Positions 23,063 to 31,535 of a stretch of 42,545 nt of DNA are shown here, piece after piece. The notes below the pieces were generated by a model. The model saw only the letters and a program-made list of their open reading frames with translations. It did no database searches and had not been told where the DNA came from. This DNA comes from Gemmatimonadaceae bacterium (GTDB taxonomy: Bacteria; Gemmatimonadota; Gemmatimonadetes; Gemmatimonadales; Gemmatimonadaceae), in assembly GCA_011525845.1 (NCBI GenBank), contig WYBP01000015.1, positions 110,723 to 153,267 of the forward strand, given 5' to 3'. A program made the position numbers and the translations under genes. Every line of letters starts with the position of its first letter. Positions within the stretch are counted from its first letter, which is position 1.

Positions 23063-26000
23063 CTACATCACCGGGCGCGGCGGCAGGACGATCGCCCCGA
23101 GCCCAAGGCGCCGCAGCAGCTCGTTGAACGCCGGCACGTCCCGCTCGATGATCGTGCGCAGCTGCGCCGAGAGCGGCGCCCACTCGCGCAGCACGTCGCC
23201 GAGTCGTTCGGTGGCACCCCGCGTGGGCCGGCCCTCGGGGCCCCCGTAGATGTACGAGTCATCCCCGGTGACGTTCGCGTAGAGCTCCACGAGCTGGTTG
23301 TCGAGCTTCCCCGCGTGCCGGATCGGGTCCTGGCCGCTCTCGCTCTTCGTCTGGTTGAGTGCGCCCTCCACGCCCGAGAGCTTCGCCGCGAGCTCGTCCG
23401 CCGCCGGCGTGACGTCGGCCACCCGCCCGATCCGCCCCGCCAGTTCCACGGCCTGCTTCGCCTGCGTCGCCACCGAGCGGATGAGCTCGAGCGACTGGTT
23501 CACCACGTTCATCGAGTCGCGGAGCGCGGAGGCCACGCGGAACTGCTCCTCGTAGTCCGCCTGCGTCACCTCGGGGATCCGCGGGTCCGCGAGGAGACGG
23601 AAGGTGCGCGTCTGCGTGAGGGCGCCCGCCGTGAGCCGCACCTGGTAGGTGCCGGGCGGCGCCTTCACGCCGCCGGTGTACCCCCAGATCGTCTGGCCCT
23701 TGAGCACGCGCGGGCCGGGGTAGGTGAGGTCCCACATCACGCGCTGCGCGCCCGCCGTGCGCTTGAGCGCCGGCTGGCCGAGCTCGCGCGCACGCGCCGT
23801 GTCGGTGGTGAAGCTCCGGACCACCACGCCGCGCGCGTCCAGCACGTCGACCCGTGTCGTGCTGTCGGGCGCTGCGGCGAACCATGCGTGCATCATCGCA
23901 CCGCCCGGCAGCGGATCGGGCGCGTTCTCGATGCCCCCCGCTCCGCCCCCGCCCACCTGGATGCGGTACGCGTCGCGCGGGGTGTAGAGGTGCGCTGCGG
24001 CGCCGCGCGTGACCTCCGCCAGTTGGTGCAGCGGCGTGAGGTCGTCGAGGATGTAGAGCGAACGCCCCTGCGTGGCGACCACGAGGTCGTTGCGGTGCAC
24101 GCGCATGTCCGCCACCGGGGAGATCGGCAGGTTGAGCTGCAGCGACTGCCAGCGGCGCCCGGCGTCGAAGGTCACGTAGACGCCGTGCTCCGTGCCCGCG
24201 TACACGATCCCGTCGCGCACGGGGTCCTCGCGCACCGCGCGCACGGGCGAGCCCGCCGGGATGCCGTTCGTGCCGTCGGTCAGGAGCGTCCAGGTGCGGC
24301 CGTAGTCGTCGGTGCGGAAGATGTAGGGCCGGAAGTCATCCATCCGGAAGCGCTGCACGCCGACGTACGCGCGCCCGGCGCGGTGCGCCGAGAGGTCGAT
24401 GTTCTCGACCGTGCCGTAGCGCGGCATCCCCGGCGGGGTGATCTCCTGCCACGACGCGCCGCCGTCCCGCGTGATGTGCACGCGGCCGTCGTCGCTCCCG
24501 GCCCAGAGGGTGCGCGCGTCGCGCGGGTCCTCGCTCAGCGCGAAGATCGTGTTGAAGATCTCCACGCCCGTGACGTCGTGGTTGATCGGCCCCCCCGCCG
24601 CCTCCTGGTGCGCCGGCGTGTTGGTGGTGAGGTCGGGGGAGATCGTCTCCCAGGTCATCCCGCCGTCGCGCGTGCGGTGCACGTACTGCGACGCGTGATA
24701 CACCACCGCGGGGTCGTGCCGCGAGACGACGATCGGCGCCACCCATTGGAAGCGGTACTTGAGGTCCTTCGCCGCCTGCCCCAGCTGCAGCTGCGGGTAG
24801 ATGACCACGTTCCGGCGCTGGTCGGTGCGCGCGTCGAAACGGTTGATGGCGCCGCCATAGCATCCGCCCCACATCACCTCGGGATGGTCGGGGTGCAGCG
24901 CCACCGGTCCCGTCTCGCACCCGGCCGCATAGCGCCACTCGTTCATCGGGTGCAGCACGTTCGGGCCAGACCAGGCCGGGATGGAGATGCTCGTGTTGTC
25001 CTGCTGCGCGCTGTACACGCGGTACGGGAACCCGTTGTCCACCGCCACGTCATAGAACTCGGCCGTGGGCACGTTGTTCATCGACGTCCAGCTCTTCCCC
25101 TTGTTGAGCGTGACCTGCGCGCCGCCGTCGTCCGCCAGCACCATCACGCGATTGTCGCGCGGGTTGATCCAGAGGTCGTGCGTGTCCCCGTGCGGCACCT
25201 CGATCGGCGTGAAGGTCTTCCCCCCGTCGATCGACCGATAGATGGAGGTGTTGAGCGCGTAGACCGTGTTCTCGTCCACGGGATCGGCCTCGATCCGCGT
25301 GTAGTACCAGGCGCGCTGGCGCAGCTTGTTCTCGCTGTTCGTGCGCGTCCAGGTCTTCCCGGCGTCGTCCGAGCGGTACACGCCGCCGGCGGGCTCCGCC
25401 TCGATGATCGCCCACACGCGGTCGCCGTTCGCGGGCGACACGCTCACCCCCACCTTGCCGACGAGGCTGGCGGGAAGGCCGCCGCCGAGCTTGTTCCAGG
25501 TGTCACCACCGTCGACGCTCTTGTAGACCCCTCCCTCGGGCCCGCCCGAGAGCATCGTCCACGGCTTCCGCTCGGCGCGCCACATCCCGGCGTAGAGGAC
25601 ACGCGGGTTGCGCGGGTCCATCGACAGGTCGCTCGCGCCCGTGGAGTCGTTCAGGAAGAGCACCTGCTCCCAGGTCGCGCCGCCGTCCTTCGACCGGTAG
25701 ACACCCCGCTCCCGGTTCTTGCCGAACATGTGGCCGAGGGCCGTGACGAAGACGAGGTCGGGGTTCGCCGGATGCACGACGACGCGGCGGATCGCCCCCG
25801 ATTCCGGGAGTCCGATGAAGCGCCAGGTCCTCCCCGCGTCGAGGGACTTCCAGACGCCGCGCCCCTGCGAGGAGTTGCCGCGGATGTCGGCGGAGCCCGT
25901 GCCGACGTAGATGACGTTCGGGTCGCTGTCGGCGATGTCGATCGCGCCGATGCTCCCGCCGAAGAAGCCGTCCGTGATGTTCTTCCATGAGGTCCCGGCG

Positions 26001-26287
26001 TCGTCCGTCTTCCAGACGCCGCCGCCGGTGCCCCCCTGCAGGAAGGTGAAGGGCTCCCCGGCGATCCCCGCGACGGCGGTCGAGCGCCCGCCGCGGAAGG
26101 GTCCGATCATCCGGTAGGTGAGCGAGCCGAAGAGCGCGCTGTCGTAGGCGGGCGCGGCCGCGGGGGTCGCGGCGCTCCTCGCGCCCTGCGCCGGCAGTGC
26201 GACCGCCGGGCACGCGAGCGCGGCGGTGAGGCAGAAGCGGAGCGCGACGGCGAGGCCACGGTCGGGGCGGAGGCGGGGGGCAGTCAT
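23063..26287 (-). CDS. Exported BNR/sortilin (VPS10)-like beta-propeller protein
   Basis: A 1074-residue exported protein (signal peptide to about residue 34, ending ALPAQG). It contains about eleven Asp-box (S/T-x-D-x-G-x-T-W) repeats, among them KTDDAGTSWKN, KSLDAGRTWRF, RSKDGGATWEQ, KSVDGGDTWNK, RSDDAGKTWTR, RTRDGGMTWET and RTDDYGRTWTL. These form two stacked propellers of the VPS10/sialidase type (about residues 40-760). A C-terminal part has a strand-rich domain (VRVDVLDARGVVVRSFTTD, GTYQVRLTAGALTQTRTF) and ends in helices. Such proteins in this phylum are called glycosyl hydrolases or BNR proteins, but the sialidase catalytic residues cannot be placed with certainty. It leads an operon with the lipoprotein gene, 4 bases apart. 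I chose the ATG at 26287 because the signal peptide starts there. Confidence 0.85.
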   Translation of the reverse strand: MTAPRLRPDRGLAVALRFCLTAALACPAVALPAQGARSAATPAAAPAYDSALFGSLTYRMIGPFRGGRSTAVAGIAGEPFTFLQGGTGGGVWKTDDAGTSWKNITDGFFGGSIGAIDIADSDPNVIYVGTGSADIRGNSSQGRGVWKSLDAGRTWRFIGLPESGAIRRVVVHPANPDLVFVTALGHMFGKNRERGVYRSKDGGATWEQVLFLNDSTGASDLSMDPRNPRVLYAGMWRAERKPWTMLSGGPEGGVYKSVDGGDTWNKLGGGLPASLVGKVGVSVSPANGDRVWAIIEAEPAGGVYRSDDAGKTWTRTNSENKLRQRAWYYTRIEADPVDENTVYALNTSIYRSIDGGKTFTPIEVPHGDTHDLWINPRDNRVMVLADDGGAQVTLNKGKSWTSMNNVPTAEFYDVAVDNGFPYRVYSAQQDNTSISIPAWSGPNVLHPMNEWRYAAGCETGPVALHPDHPEVMWGGCYGGAINRFDARTDQRRNVVIYPQLQLGQAAKDLKYRFQWVAPIVVSRHDPAVVYHASQYVHRTRDGGMTWETISPDLTTNTPAHQEAAGGPINHDVTGVEIFNTIFALSEDPRDARTLWAGSDDGRVHITRDGGASWQEITPPGMPRYGTVENIDLSAHRAGRAYVGVQRFRMDDFRPYIFRTDDYGRTWTLLTDGTNGIPAGSPVRAVREDPVRDGIVYAGTEHGVYVTFDAGRRWQSLQLNLPISPVADMRVHRNDLVVATQGRSLYILDDLTPLHQLAEVTRGAAAHLYTPRDAYRIQVGGGGAGGIENAPDPLPGGAMMHAWFAAAPDSTTRVDVLDARGVVVRSFTTDTARARELGQPALKRTAGAQRVMWDLTYPGPRVLKGQTIWGYTGGVKAPPGTYQVRLTAGALTQTRTFRLLADPRIPEVTQADYEEQFRVASALRDSMNVVNQSLELIRSVATQAKQAVELAGRIGRVADVTPAADELAAKLSGVEGALNQTKSESGQDPIRHAGKLDNQLVELYANVTGDDSYIYGGPEGRPTRGATERLGDVLREWAPLSAQLRTIIERDVPAFNELLRRLGLGAIVLPPRPVM

Positions 26288-26435
26288 GACGAGGGGTGCG
26301 TGGGAGGGAGCGGGCGGCGCGAAGACCGACCCGCAGGAAGTTGCCTCACGCACCGGGCGCCGGCAAACCGCGCGACGCGGGCCGCACCCCGACGGTCGGG
26401 AGGGTCGCCGTTCCGCGGGATGGGCTCGCGCGCGG

Positions 26436-28673
26436 TCAGGAACCGAGGTTCAGCTGCCGCGTGAACTTCACGAGGAACGCCCGCTCCAGCGGCCCCTCCG
26501 GCAGCGCCGTGCGCGCGAACGTGCCCGTGTTGTCGATGTTGTTGAACACCAGGAAGAGGCCCGTGCCCGCGGTGTTGAGCCAGCCGAAGCGGATGTTGCT
26601 CGAGAAGGTCTCCGACTGCCGGTTGTACTGGAGCAGCGTCTGCAGGTACACGCGCGGCGTGAACGAGTACGCGGTCCGCAGCCGCCAGAGCACGGTGGTG
26701 AAGTGTCCTTCCGGCAGGCGGATGTCGTAGTAGTCCCCGCGGAGCGAGCTCGCGAAGGTCCGCCCCACGCGCACGTTGAGCGTGGACCCCGTGCCGGCCC
26801 GGTGCCCGGTGTAGAAGCCGCCGATGTCGATCCGCCCCTGCAGCGACACCGGCGCGCTCAGGTTCGTGTTGTACGCGAACCCCCATTCCGCGTTGTCGTA
26901 CGTCCCGGGCGGCACCACGACCCCCGGCGAGATCGTGAAGGGCGTGCGCAACGACTCGCGCGTGAGGTTGAACGCCGGGAGCTGGAAGAAGGCGCCGTTG
27001 GCGAACTCGAAGTGGCCGTCGATGTGGATGAGGCGCGTCTCGCTCAACCCGTCCAACCCGATGAACTCGTTGTACTGCACGTGCGGACGCCACTCGCGGA
27101 ACCAGGTCACGTTCGGGAACCGGACGTTCCGGCTGATGCGTGCGGCGCGGTAGCGGTACGAGGAGCGCGGCAGGAAGCCGGCACCGGGGTTGAACGCACT
27201 CCCCACCTCGCGCATCGAGCCCGTGATGCTCCAGTCCCGGCTCGTGTACGCGCCCCCGATGCCGTACGCGTAATCCCCCGTGGTCACGCCGGGCGTCTCG
27301 GAACGCGCGGCATACGCGTCCAGCGTGAGCGGCGCGCCGATGCCCAGGCGGCCGTCGACGGCATAGGTGCGGTTGAACTCCGCGCCGTCGTCCGTGTTGA
27401 CGCGGTTGACGACCATCGCGCCGATGCGGGTGCGGTTCGGGAAGTCCCGGATCAGCCGACCCACCGCGAAGTTCGTCGGAGGCGCCACGCGCACCGGCGC
27501 GCCGGAGTCGTCACGCACCGAGAGCTCGTCCGCCTGGAGGTTGAGCAGCCCCACCGTGTAGTTCCCGATCTTGCCCGTGACGCGCCCGCCCCCCTGCAGC
27601 GGCACGGCCTGCCCGGACTGGATCCCGATCCGGCGACTGAAGAACATCTCCACGCTCTGCGGCGTCCCCACGGCGAAGGTGCCCGCGTTCTCGAGGAAGA
27701 AGGGCCGCTTCTCGGGGAAGAAGAGCGCGAAGCGTGTCAGGTTCACCTGCTCGTCGTCCACCTCGACCTGCGCGAAGTCGGTGTTCACGGTGAGGTCGAG
27801 CGTGAGCCCCTGCGTGATCCCCACCTTCGCGTCCCCGCCGAACTCCGCCACGGACCGCACGGGCGCACCCGTCACGTAGTCCTTCCGCGCGGAGCCGAGC
27901 GCGTAGGGCGTCACGCTGAGCAGCCGCTGCTGCGGCGCCTCGAGCCCCACGAGGTCGCCCGCGAGCGACACCCGGTTCAGGTCGAACTGCCGCGGCAGGG
28001 GCGCCCAGAACGACTCCTCGTTCCGCCGCCGGATGTTGCGCGCGATGTTCAGCCCCCACCGCTGCGCGCCCCCCTTGCCGTAGCGCAGCGTGGAGAAGGG
28101 GATCCGGAACTCGGCGTACCACCCCTCGCCATCGCGCGACGTGGCCACGTCCCAGCTCCCGTCCCAATTCAGGTTGAATCCGCCCCCCGCGCCGCGCTGC
28201 TGGCGCTGCTGCCCTCCCGACCCTCCCTGCCCCTCGCGCGTCACCTGCCCGTCGTACTCGATGCCCGCCGGCGTGGTGGCGAAGACGAAGCCGTTCTGCC
28301 GGTCGAGGAAGGTGTCGATGATCAGGCTCACCGCGTCGGCGTCGGAGACGCCGGCGTCGCGGCGGGTCTCTCCCACCACGATCGCGCCCGGCTCCCGATC
28401 GTAGAGCCAGACGCCCACGTAGAGCGCGTCCCGGTCGAACAGGATGCGCGCCTCCGTGCGCTCCGAGACCGGCTGGCCCTCCACGGGTTCGCTCTGGACG
28501 AAGCCGTCCAGGACGGGCGCCGATCGCCACGCCGCCTCGTCGAGCCGCCCGTCGATGCGGATGCCGACCGTCACCCGGACGGCCGTCGCCGTGGGTGCGG
28601 TGCGGGCGGTCTGGGCGGCGAGTGGTGCGGCGCCGAGCAGGAGGATGAGCGTCAGGAACGACCAGCGCGGCAT
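26436..28673 (-). CDS. CBM9-like/DUF5916 outer-membrane protein (copy 2)
   Basis: A 745-residue exported protein with a signal peptide (MPRWSFLTLILLLGAAPLAAQ) and a CBM9-like domain (RIDGRLDEAAWRSAPVLDG, ARILFDRDALYVGVWLYD, RIPFSTLRYG). The DUF5916 barrel follows, with FAQVEVDDEQVNLTRFALFF then PEKRPFFLENAGTF, closely matching the other copy. A Gly/Gln-rich insert (GGSGGQQRQQRGAGGG) lies near residue 150. It ends in QLNLGS, without the Phe end of copy 1. It is divergent from the cyclodeaminase-family gene and is preceded by a TATACT box. CCCGGAGC 8 or so bases upstream of the ATG gives a GGAG ribosome site. The BNR gene starts 148 bases downstream on the same strand and may be cotranscribed. 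Confidence 0.85.
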   Translation of the reverse strand: MPRWSFLTLILLLGAAPLAAQTARTAPTATAVRVTVGIRIDGRLDEAAWRSAPVLDGFVQSEPVEGQPVSERTEARILFDRDALYVGVWLYDREPGAIVVGETRRDAGVSDADAVSLIIDTFLDRQNGFVFATTPAGIEYDGQVTREGQGGSGGQQRQQRGAGGGFNLNWDGSWDVATSRDGEGWYAEFRIPFSTLRYGKGGAQRWGLNIARNIRRRNEESFWAPLPRQFDLNRVSLAGDLVGLEAPQQRLLSVTPYALGSARKDYVTGAPVRSVAEFGGDAKVGITQGLTLDLTVNTDFAQVEVDDEQVNLTRFALFFPEKRPFFLENAGTFAVGTPQSVEMFFSRRIGIQSGQAVPLQGGGRVTGKIGNYTVGLLNLQADELSVRDDSGAPVRVAPPTNFAVGRLIRDFPNRTRIGAMVVNRVNTDDGAEFNRTYAVDGRLGIGAPLTLDAYAARSETPGVTTGDYAYGIGGAYTSRDWSITGSMREVGSAFNPGAGFLPRSSYRYRAARISRNVRFPNVTWFREWRPHVQYNEFIGLDGLSETRLIHIDGHFEFANGAFFQLPAFNLTRESLRTPFTISPGVVVPPGTYDNAEWGFAYNTNLSAPVSLQGRIDIGGFYTGHRAGTGSTLNVRVGRTFASSLRGDYYDIRLPEGHFTTVLWRLRTAYSFTPRVYLQTLLQYNRQSETFSSNIRFGWLNTAGTGLFLVFNNIDNTGTFARTALPEGPLERAFLVKFTRQLNLGS

Positions 28674-28709
28674 CGACGGGCTCCGGGAGGCGTGGTTCGG
28701 GATCGACGG

Positions 28710-28715
28710 AGTATA
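28710..28715 (-). promoter_or_regulatory. -10 box for the second DUF5916 gene
   Basis: TATACT on the minus strand (28715-28710) stands out in GC-rich DNA. A start near 28703 would give a leader of about 30 bases before the ATG at 28673. No -35 match is obvious. The gap to the divergent cyclodeaminase-family gene is 138 bases. Confidence 0.45.
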
Positions 28716-28811
28716 CGGGCTCCCCTGCGTCCGTGTTGCCCCGCCGGGCGATCCGCTGCAACATCGGGCGCAGCCCCCACTCCCCGCTCCCGTCTCCCCT
28801 GCCCCCGGCAC

Positions 28812-29786
28812 GTGTCGCCTCCCACCCTGCTCTACCTCTCCCGCGCCGACGTCGAGTCGTGCGCCGTGGACATGCGCACCGCCATCGCCCTCCTCGAGAC
28901 CGCCTTCCGCGAGAAGGGGAATGGCCGAGCGGAGATGCCGCCCAAGCCGGGGATCCATCCCCGCCCCGAGTCCTTCATCCATGCGATGCCCGCGCACATC
29001 CCCGCCCTGCGGGCGGCGGGGATCAAGTGGGTGGCCGGCTACCCCGAGAACCCGCGGCGCGGGCTGCCCTACGTGAGCGGGCTCGTGATCCTGAACGACG
29101 ACGAGACCGGACTGCCGACCTGCGTGATGGATTGCACCTGGCTCACCGGGTGCCGGACCGGCGCCGCGACCGCACTCTCGGCGCGCCACCTCGCGCGCCC
29201 GGAGTCCGCCGTCGCCGGGATCCTCGGCTGCGGCGTGCAGGGGCGCACGAACCTCGAGGCGCTCGCCGCCATCTTCCCGTTGCGGCGCGCCCTGGCGTAC
29301 GACTCCACGGCCGCCACGGCCTCGCGGTACGCGGAAGAGATGCAGGAGCGGCTCGGGATCGAGGTGAGCGCCGTGTCGAGCGCGCGGGAGGCGGTCGCGG
29401 AGAGCGACCTCGTGGTCACCGCGGGGCCGCTGCTCAAGGACCCCTCTCCCACCATCGGCGCCGGATGGCTCAGGCCCGGCGCCTTCGCCTCGGCGGTGGA
29501 CTTCGACTCGTACTGGACACCGGAGGCGCTCGCCGAGCTCGACCACCTGAGCACCGATGACCACGCGCAGTTCCAGTACTATCGCGGCCTTGGCTACTTC
29601 CGTCGGACCCCCGACCCGCACTCGGACCTGGGCGAGCTCGTCGCGGGCACCAAGGCGGGCCGACAAGCCCCCGGGGAGCGGACGATGGCCATGAACCTCG
29701 GGCTCGCGCTCGACGACATGGCCGTGGCCCCGGAGGTCGAGCGCCGCGCGCGCTCCCTCGGCATCGGGATCGAACTCGCACGATAG
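28812..29786 (+). CDS. Ornithine cyclodeaminase/mu-crystallin family NAD(P)-dependent enzyme
   Basis: A 324-residue protein of the ornithine cyclodeaminase/mu-crystallin family, with members that act on ornithine, alanine, ketimines and lysine-derived substrates. The substrate-side residues are Lys72 (GIKWVAGYPENP) and Arg115 (TGCRTGAATALSARHLA). The nucleotide-binding turn is G-x-G-x-Q-G at 139-144 (ILGCGVQGRTNLEAL). SDLVVTAGP and DSYWTPEALAELD are typical of later strands. Start GTG at 28812 gives VSPPTLLYLSRADVESC, the expected N-terminal strand of the family. The exact substrate cannot be assigned. It stands alone on this strand between the DUF5916 promoter and the small DUF gene. Confidence 0.85.
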   Translation: MSPPTLLYLSRADVESCAVDMRTAIALLETAFREKGNGRAEMPPKPGIHPRPESFIHAMPAHIPALRAAGIKWVAGYPENPRRGLPYVSGLVILNDDETGLPTCVMDCTWLTGCRTGAATALSARHLARPESAVAGILGCGVQGRTNLEALAAIFPLRRALAYDSTAATASRYAEEMQERLGIEVSAVSSAREAVAESDLVVTAGPLLKDPSPTIGAGWLRPGAFASAVDFDSYWTPEALAELDHLSTDDHAQFQYYRGLGYFRRTPDPHSDLGELVAGTKAGRQAPGERTMAMNLGLALDDMAVAPEVERRARSLGIGIELAR

Positions 29787-29818
29787 GGGCGTGGCGTCCC
29801 GTCCGCCTCGCCTCGGTC

Positions 29819-29847
29819 TTGCGGGTCCCCGTCCCGCACCCTATTTC
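29819..29847 (+). promoter_or_regulatory. Promoter of the small DUF gene
   Basis: TTGCGG (29819-29824) and TATTTC (29842-29847) are 17 bases apart, 51 bases upstream of the ATG at 29899. The same TTGCGG -35 occurs at 20932 and 12643. The start site would be near 29854. Confidence 0.45.
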
Positions 29848-29898
29848 CTAGGGGAGCGCGCGGCGCGGAGGCCGCGAGAGACAGGGGGGGATGACGGG

Positions 29899-30297
29899 AT
29901 GAACAAGGTGGTCGCTCGGTACGCCGACGGTCGGGTGCTCAAGGGCACGACCGCGGACTTCTTCCAGACGAAGGACCAGTTCCACCTCAAGGCGCTCACC
30001 GCGCCCGCCGGCGCGAAGCCGCTCGAGATCCACACGAAGGAGCTCAAGGCGCTCTTCTTCGTGAAGACCTACGAGGGTACCCCGGAGCGGGTGAAGCCCA
30101 AGAGCTACGACCCCGCGCACCTTCCCGCCGGACGTCCCATCGAGGTGAAGTTCAAGGATGGCGAGTCCCTCGTCGGCACGACGACCGGCTACCAGCCGGG
30201 CCGCCCGGGGTTCTTCCTCGTCCCCGCGGACCCGGAATCGAACACCGAACGATGCTTCGTCGTCGCGGCGGCCACGCGGCAGATCAGCTTCCTCTAG
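29899..30297 (+). CDS. Small conserved protein resembling PilZ-associated DUF domains
   Basis: A 132-residue soluble protein. It has two short barrel-like repeats: MNKVVARYADGRVLKGTTADFFQTKDQFHLK, then a strand (KELKALFFVKTYEGTPER), then IEVKFKDGESLVGTTTGYQPGRPGFFLVPADPESNTERCFVVAAATRQISFL. A DGR-x-x-KGTT and DGE-x-x-VGTT pair with a following aromatic residue is the sort of small beta domain found next to PilZ or alone in this phylum. I recall a DUF of this type without a known function. It could bind a nucleotide or RNA, but this is a guess. The ATG at 29899 follows a run of G that may act as ribosome site. It is followed by the repeats upstream of the TRAP binding-protein gene. Confidence 0.6.
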   Translation: MNKVVARYADGRVLKGTTADFFQTKDQFHLKALTAPAGAKPLEIHTKELKALFFVKTYEGTPERVKPKSYDPAHLPAGRPIEVKFKDGESLVGTTTGYQPGRPGFFLVPADPESNTERCFVVAAATRQISFL

Positions 30298-30322
30298 GGA
30301 TCATCCCGTAGGGATCGTCCCG
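30295..30322. repeat. Two tandem 14-bp palindromic repeats, candidate operator for the TRAP binding-protein gene
   Basis: TAGGGATCATCCCG (30295-30308) and TAGGGATCGTCCCG (30309-30322) differ at one base. The core GGGATCATCCC is a perfect inverted repeat with a one-base centre. The first copy overlaps the stop of the upstream gene. The pair lies 31-58 bases before a TAAGTT -10-like box (30353-30358), a position usual for activator sites. CGGCGC and GCGCCG (30321-30336) add a small stem just downstream. Confidence 0.5.
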
Positions 30323-30369
30323 GCGCGCTGGCGCCGACCCGAGGGAGCGAGGTAAGTTCGGCGCTTCGC

Positions 30370-30386
30370 GCGCGCCCCCGGCGCGC
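30370..30386 (+). promoter_or_regulatory. Leader hairpin before the TRAP binding-protein gene
   Basis: GCGCGCC (30370-30376) and GGCGCGC (30380-30386) form a 7-bp stem with a 3-base loop, 26 bases before the ATG at 30413. The TAAGTT box (30353-30358) would start the message just before this stem. It could cap the message or slow translation; a chance stem is possible in this GC-rich leader. Confidence 0.35.
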
Positions 30387-30412
30387 AGCACCCGCCACCG
30401 ATCCCCGAGCCC

Positions 30413-31531
30413 ATGGCCATCGAGCGTCGCACCTTCCTCAAGACCCTTGGCGCCAGCGCCGGCACCGCCGCCCTCGCCGCGTGCGGGAGCTCCTCCGAGG
30501 GCGGGCCCGCCGAGGGCGCGGCCGCCGGCCGCCGCGTCACCTGGCGCCTCGCCTCGAGCTTCCCGCGCAGCCTCGACATCATCTACGGGTCCGCGGAGCA
30601 CCTGGCCGAGCGCGTCTCGCAGCTGACGGGGGGTCGCTTCACGATCCGCGTGCATCCCGCGGGGGAGCTCGTCCCCGGGCTCCAGGTGATGGATGCCGTG
30701 CAGCAGGGCACCGTCCAGGCCGGGCACACGGCGAGCTACTACTACCTCGGGAAGCACCCGGCGCTCGCGTTCGACTCCTGCGTCCCCTTCGGCCTCAGCG
30801 CGCGCCAGCAGAACGCCTGGCTGCACGTCGGCGGCGGGCTCCCCGCCCTGCGGGAGATCTTCAAGCAGTTCGGCGTGATCCAGTTCCCCTGCGGGAACAC
30901 GGGCACGCAGTTCGGCGGATGGTTCCGGAACCCGGTCAACTCCGTGGCGGACCTGCGTGGCCGCCGGATGCGCATGCCCGGGCTGGGGGGCGAGGTCATG
31001 GCGCGGCTCGGCGTCTCGGTCCAGGTGCTGGCGGGGGGCGAGATCTACCCCGCGCTCGAGCGCGGCGCGATCGACGCCACCGAGTGGGTCGGCCCGTATG
31101 ACGACGAGAAGCTCGGGTTCCAGCGCATCGCCAAGAACTACTACTACCCCGGGTGGCACGAGCCGGGCGTCACCCTCTCGCTGATGGTGAGCCAGGCGGC
31201 GTGGGACGAACTCCCCGAGACGTACCGCGCCGCACTGGAGGTCGCCTCGGCGGAGCAGAACGCGCGCATGCTCGAGCGCTATGACGACTCGAACCCCGCC
31301 GCGCTGGCGCGGCTCATCGCCGGCGGCGTGGTCGCCCGCGCCTTCCCGCAGGACGTGATGGAAGCGGCCTGGCGCGAGAGCAACGCGCTCCTCGACGAGT
31401 ACGCCGCGAAGAACGCCGAGTTCGGCGCGATCTACACGTCGTGGAAGGCGTACCGCACGCAGTCGTGGAAGTACTTCAACGGCGCCGAGCAGGTGTACGC
31501 GGACTTCGCCTTCCCCAAGGCCGGCGGCTGA
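30413..31531 (+). CDS. dctP: TRAP transporter substrate-binding protein, TakP-like (alpha-keto/monocarboxylate type)
   Basis: A 372-residue binding protein. The N-terminus has a twin-arginine signal (ERRTFLKTLG) with a lipobox (LAAC, Cys24). The mature part matches the DctP family and especially the TakP branch: NTGTQFGGWFRNPVNSVADLRGRRMRMPG, GGEIYPALERGAIDATEWVGPYDDEKLGF and YYYPGWHEPGVTL. The Arg in the RMRMPG segment should bind the substrate carboxylate. TakP binds alpha-keto acids and other members bind lactate or pyruvate; the exact ligand is not decided here. The binding protein feeds the DctQ/DctM permease, but its gene lies on the opposite strand, ending 4 bases from the end of the permease gene. 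A twin-arginine signal means it is exported folded. Confidence 0.88.
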   Translation: MAIERRTFLKTLGASAGTAALAACGSSSEGGPAEGAAAGRRVTWRLASSFPRSLDIIYGSAEHLAERVSQLTGGRFTIRVHPAGELVPGLQVMDAVQQGTVQAGHTASYYYLGKHPALAFDSCVPFGLSARQQNAWLHVGGGLPALREIFKQFGVIQFPCGNTGTQFGGWFRNPVNSVADLRGRRMRMPGLGGEVMARLGVSVQVLAGGEIYPALERGAIDATEWVGPYDDEKLGFQRIAKNYYYPGWHEPGVTLSLMVSQAAWDELPETYRAALEVASAEQNARMLERYDDSNPAALARLIAGGVVARAFPQDVMEAAWRESNALLDEYAAKNAEFGAIYTSWKAYRTQSWKYFNGAEQVYADFAFPKAGG

Positions 31532-31535
31532 TCTC

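Noticed and set aside
22853-25990. 1045-codon open frame on the plus strand
   Set aside because: It lies opposite the BNR gene, whose eleven Asp-box repeats prove the minus-strand frame.
26226-28811. 862-codon extension upstream of the cyclodeaminase-family gene
   Set aside because: It is the complement of the DUF5916 gene, and family similarity begins right at GTG 28812.
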